Assembly (NCBI RefSeq): GCF_025751585.1
Contig: NZ_JAOWKX010000002.1
Location: forward strand, 1 to 64,000
Length of the DNA stretch: 64,000 nt
Direction of reading: 5' to 3'
DNA from: Fluctibacter corallii
Lineage (GTDB): Bacteria > Pseudomonadota > Gammaproteobacteria > Enterobacterales > Alteromonadaceae
Positions 63,656 to 64,000 of the stretch are shown here, piece after piece. Within the stretch, counting starts at the first letter, position 1, and each line of letters starts with the position of its first letter. The translations under genes and the position numbers were made by a program. Below the pieces are notes generated by a model. It did not search any database, was not told where the DNA came from, and saw only the letters and a program-made list of their open reading frames with translations.

Positions 63656-64000
63656 ATGCAGAAAAAACCGGAACTTTCTTTTTGGCAAATATGGAACATG
63701 TGTTTCGGCTTTTTAGGTATCCAATTTGGCTTCTCCTTACAAAATGCCAACGTTAGCCGGATATTCGAAACCTTGGGGGCAGATTACGGCAATATGGCAA
63801 TTCTGTTTGTTGCTGCACCGATTACAGGGTTAATTGTGCAGCCGATAGTGGGCTATTTAAGTGATAACACCTGGAATCGTCTTGGAAGACGGCGACCTTT
63901 TTTCCTTATCGGCGCAATTGCTGCGAGCTTGTCACTTCTTATCATGCCAAATTCACCCTATTTGTGGTTTGCTGCTGGCATGCTTTGGATCATGGATGCG
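63656..64000 (+). CDS. MFS transporter of the sugar (GPH/SLC45-like) type, N-terminal part
   Basis: The gene is cut by the right edge; 115 codons are seen. MQKKPELSFWQIWNMCFGFL, then IQFGFSLQNANVSRIFETLGAD, AAPITGLIVQPIVGYLSDNTW and RLGRRRPFFLIGAIAASLSL identify the GPH/SLC45-like sugar:cation symporter family (maltose/sucrose type), with RLGRRRP as the loop 2-3 signature. Three membrane helices are complete. The start may be 63656 or the in-frame ATG at 63638. The 275-bp gap before it (63363-63637) shows no gene. Confidence 0.85.
   Translation, partial: MQKKPELSFWQIWNMCFGFLGIQFGFSLQNANVSRIFETLGADYGNMAILFVAAPITGLIVQPIVGYLSDNTWNRLGRRRPFFLIGAIAASLSLLIMPNSPYLWFAAGMLWIMDA

Overview
The window looks like chromosomal DNA of a marine gammaproteobacterium of the order Alteromonadales (Alteromonas/Aestuariibacter-like). 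This is inferred from the seqA-pgm pair, the rimP-nusA-infB-rbfA-truB-rpsO block, two large TonB receptors, and small families typical of that group (DUF3718, DUF3619/DUF3106, DUF2897, DUF3820). Base composition is moderate, and no rRNA, prophage or CRISPR array is seen.

Layout. 1-880: edge of a chromosomal integron: the N-terminus of an integron integrase on the minus strand with a LexA-type box, an attI-like core, one cassette gene and its hairpin attC. 1.3-9.7 kb: seqA, pgm and glgP (replication control; glycogen to glucose-6-phosphate), a GGDEF/EAL protein, astE, a HIT protein and a YbjQ protein. 9.8-12.1 kb, minus: a tightly overlapping operon yffB-dapE-M15 peptidase-DUF2897. 12.5-15.1 kb: TonB receptor. 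15.5-18.8 kb: acyl-CoA dehydrogenase, APH-like kinase and MDR oxidoreductase. 20-21.8 kb: ECF sigma factor operon. 21.8-25.7 kb, minus: beta-barrel protein, a fused double solute-binding protein and an EF-hand protein. 25.9-38.5 kb: an acyl-CoA catabolic region (SDR, enoyl-CoA hydratase/3-hydroxyacyl-CoA dehydrogenase, thiolase, acyl-CoA dehydrogenase, alpha/beta hydrolase, LysR, MaoC hydratase, TonB receptor), probably for uptake and beta-oxidation-like degradation of a hydrophobic substrate.

38.5-45.3 kb is accessory: a Y1 (REP-associated, IS200-like) transposase gene between inverted copies of a short motif, a pterin dehydratase, three identical initiator tRNAs, a subtilase, a BON protein, hemerythrin, peroxiredoxin and PAP2 phosphatase. 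45.3-52.1 kb is the conserved translation/transcription block, but no tRNA precedes rimP and no pnp follows rpsO. 52.3-56 kb: a TRAP transporter with a TatT-like lipoprotein. 56-60.8 kb: a large PilZ protein and an Aer-like chemoreceptor, the latter preceded by a candidate FliA promoter and a four-copy 14-bp tandem repeat. 60.9-64 kb: PDZ protein, DUF3820, an Atm1-type ABC exporter and the start of an MFS sugar transporter.

The most notable unexplained signal is the 9-mer GTGGGTGTC, usually extended to GTGGGTGTCYA(C). I count 19 copies by eye on both strands, where about 0.5 would be expected by chance. All nine intergenic copies lie between 26.7 and 43.1 kb, around the transposase gene, and two of them flank that gene as inverted ends. 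This suggests a REP-like family tied to the transposase.
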